Below, one piece after another: positions 11,231 through 12,639 of a stretch of 12,639 bases of DNA. The notes below the pieces were generated by a model, which was given only the letters and a program-made list of their open reading frames with translations, did no database searches and was not told the origin of the DNA. Origin of the DNA: a bacterium. GTDB taxonomy: Bacteria > UBA9089 > CG2-30-40-21 > SBAY01. The translations under genes and the position numbers were made by a program. The first letter of the stretch is position 1. The number at the start of each line of letters is the position of its first letter. Location of the stretch: positions 1 to 12,639 of the forward strand of contig JASEHU010000032.1 of assembly GCA_030018635.1 (NCBI GenBank), in the 5' to 3' direction.

Positions 11231-12532
11231 TCAAAAGTTAAGAATTTTACCGTCAACCATAGTAAAGACAACATGATTCGCCTCCTTGACAATAAAATCA
11301 TATAAACTATTGCTGAATTCTTCCGGTAGTTTTATTCCAATTATATCGGCAACTTTACCTGATTGCAAACTACCTATTTTATCATCAAGACCTAATACCT
11401 TTGCCCCATTTAGCGTAGCCAATTTAAGAATAACATCAGAGGCAAGGTTGTATCTTCTTTTTAACTCCTTCATCTCCTCTAACATACATAATGAATCATT
11501 ACTGGCTAAAGAATCGGTACCTAAAGCAATTATGATACCTTTGTCTATTAATCTTTGAACAGGAAAATCTTCGCGTTGGAAAAATTTATGGCTTTTAGGG
11601 CAATGAACTACCCCTACCCTTTTCTCTTTTAAAATCTCTATTTCTTCATCCGTAAGGTAATTTAGGTGGATACCAATCGTATTTGAGTTTAATATACCTA
11701 ACGAGTCTAAGTATTTTACCGGGGTTAAGTTGAATTGAATCCCTCGGGTTTGTTGAATCCAAGGGATTTGTGAAATCCTACGGATTTGTAAAATTCTACG
11801 GATTTGTAAAATCCAATCCTTATCCCAAACCGCCAATTCCTTTAATAGACTTACAAATTCACCTTTATTGTTCATAAGTAATTCTAACTCATCTTTTGCC
11901 TCGGCAATGTGAATAGACATAGGTAGATTATAAGTTTTAGCCAGATTAGCTACTTTTATGAATAATTGGGGATGAACTGAATAAGGGGCATGTGGGGCAA
12001 GACCAAAATCAACTAAATTTGTAGTGTGTAATTTTGACAAATATTCATTTAATCCTGCCATTACTTGATTTATCAATTCAAATTTAAAGCCAGTTATTTC
12101 TTTGTAAATCCTACCTCGCAGGTTAGAATTTAATAAAATTTGAGGGGATAATCCACTGGTAGTAATATCTGCTACTGTAGTAGTACCACTTATGATTAAT
12201 TGTTTAATACTTGACTTTAAAGAATCTATGTAATTCTTTTCATTCCAGGTTTTTTTAACCTTAATTATATCACGAATCCATTGGACAAACGAACCGTTGT
12301 ATGGAATTTTATCCTTTAGATTAGTTAATTCAAGATGGGTATGTGTATTTACAAAACCAGGTAGCAAACATACATTTTTCAATTCCACCACATTTTTATC
12401 CATATATGGAATTTTCGAGACCTTATCACATTGAACAATTATTCCATCTTTAACATAAATCATTCCATTTTTAATCGGTGGAGTTATGATAGGTAATATA
12501 TAATCTGCTTTAAGAATTAATTCACAAGTCAT
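11231..12532 (-). CDS. Metal-dependent amidohydrolase (adenosine/SAH/aminofutalosine deaminase-like)
   Basis: 433 residues, amidohydrolase superfamily of the TrzN/MtaD/SAH-deaminase branch; a cytosolic TIM-barrel hydrolase with a catalytic metal. Metal and catalytic residues are visible in order: H64 and H66 in NTHTHLE, APHAPYSV at 179-186, H208 with E211 in SIHIAEAKDE, H289 in GIHLNYL, and D340 in LGTDSLASND. HCPKSHKFF at 310-318 is typical of this branch. Substrates of relatives include S-adenosylhomocysteine, methylthioadenosine and aminofutalosine; I cannot choose among them, and no menaquinone genes are nearby. Residues 241-266 are a repeat-encoded insertion (ILQIRR, ILQIRR, ISQIPW, IQQTRG) directly before LTPVKYLD, where relatives have a short loop. 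No clear Shine-Dalgarno site precedes the ATG. Confidence 0.88.
   Translation of the reverse strand: MTCELILKADYILPIITPPIKNGMIYVKDGIIVQCDKVSKIPYMDKNVVELKNVCLLPGFVNTHTHLELTNLKDKIPYNGSFVQWIRDIIKVKKTWNEKNYIDSLKSSIKQLIISGTTTVADITTSGLSPQILLNSNLRGRIYKEITGFKFELINQVMAGLNEYLSKLHTTNLVDFGLAPHAPYSVHPQLFIKVANLAKTYNLPMSIHIAEAKDELELLMNNKGEFVSLLKELAVWDKDWILQIRRILQIRRISQIPWIQQTRGIQFNLTPVKYLDSLGILNSNTIGIHLNYLTDEEIEILKEKRVGVVHCPKSHKFFQREDFPVQRLIDKGIIIALGTDSLASNDSLCMLEEMKELKRRYNLASDVILKLATLNGAKVLGLDDKIGSLQSGKVADIIGIKLPEEFSNSLYDFIVKEANHVVFTMVDGKILNF
11737..11814 (-). repeat. Tandem array of 18-bp mini-palindromes inside the amidohydrolase gene
   Basis: Four 18-bp units (starts 11737, 11755, 11773, 11791 on the plus strand) plus a partial fifth. 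The best copies contain GGATTT-GTA-AAATCC or GGATTT-GTG-AAATCC, a perfect 6-bp-arm palindrome, followed by TAC. They encode six-residue repeats in frame. The unit plan (arm, loop, arm, 3-nt linker) matches the arrays in recG and in the oxidoreductase gene. Confidence 0.9.
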
Positions 12533-12639
12533 TATATTACAATATTTTTAATTAGGCTATATAACTACTGGATAAATATCTCCCTAACCTATTGGGTCAT
12601 TCCATTTGATATTGGGGGTATCTATGATAGAATCCAGGA

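Noticed and set aside
12531..12536. TATAAT on the minus strand at the amidohydrolase start as a -10 box
   Set aside because: It overlaps the ATG itself and lacks any -35-like hexamer at the right distance; likely chance in AT-rich DNA.

Overview
The window looks like a piece of an AT-rich chromosome (GC roughly in the high 30s by eye) from an uncultured, outer-membrane-bearing bacterium. The diderm assignment rests on an LptA-like periplasmic protein encoded directly before an LptB ATPase. Low GC, a split ribosomal protein/RNA polymerase cluster, a C+ zinc-type ribosomal protein S4, and very many palindromic repeats between and inside genes recall genomes of poorly sampled candidate phyla. 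I cannot name the phylum from sequence alone.

Layout. Positions 1-514: the 3' end of an IS66-family insertion sequence, followed by a 61-bp palindrome that looks like a miniature derivative with 8-bp flanking duplications. 526-554: a strong sigma70-type promoter, then a ~200-bp inverted-repeat element. 838-4577: a plus-strand operon lptA-like, lptB, recG (lipopolysaccharide transport, then replication-fork repair). 4784-7624: a separately promoted gene for a GlcD-GlcF-type fusion (FAD domain, two 4Fe-4S clusters, two cysteine-rich domains), probably translated from a leaderless mRNA. 7708-10854: a minus-strand cluster rpsD, rpoA, rplQ, rsmE with a good promoter at 10898-10926; rpsM and rpsK, which usually precede rpsD, are not there. 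11231-12532: a minus-strand amidohydrolase of the adenosine/SAH/aminofutalosine deaminase type. The last ~107 bases (12533-12639) hold nothing I can assign. No tRNA, rRNA, riboswitch or CRISPR array was seen.

Genes work together in conventional ways (LPS export; translation and transcription machinery). The unusual theme is repeats. Almost every intergenic gap contains a long inverted repeat, and these fall into several unrelated sequence families. In addition, three unrelated enzyme genes (recG, the FAD/Fe-S oxidoreductase, the amidohydrolase) carry in-frame tandem arrays of tiny palindromes built on one plan: arm-loop-arm plus a 3-nt linker, 5-2-5-3 (15 bp) twice and 6-3-6-3 (18 bp) once. 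The sequences differ but the architecture is shared, and each array sits where the protein family normally has a short loop or linker. This is the best candidate here for an undescribed genetic element or process.
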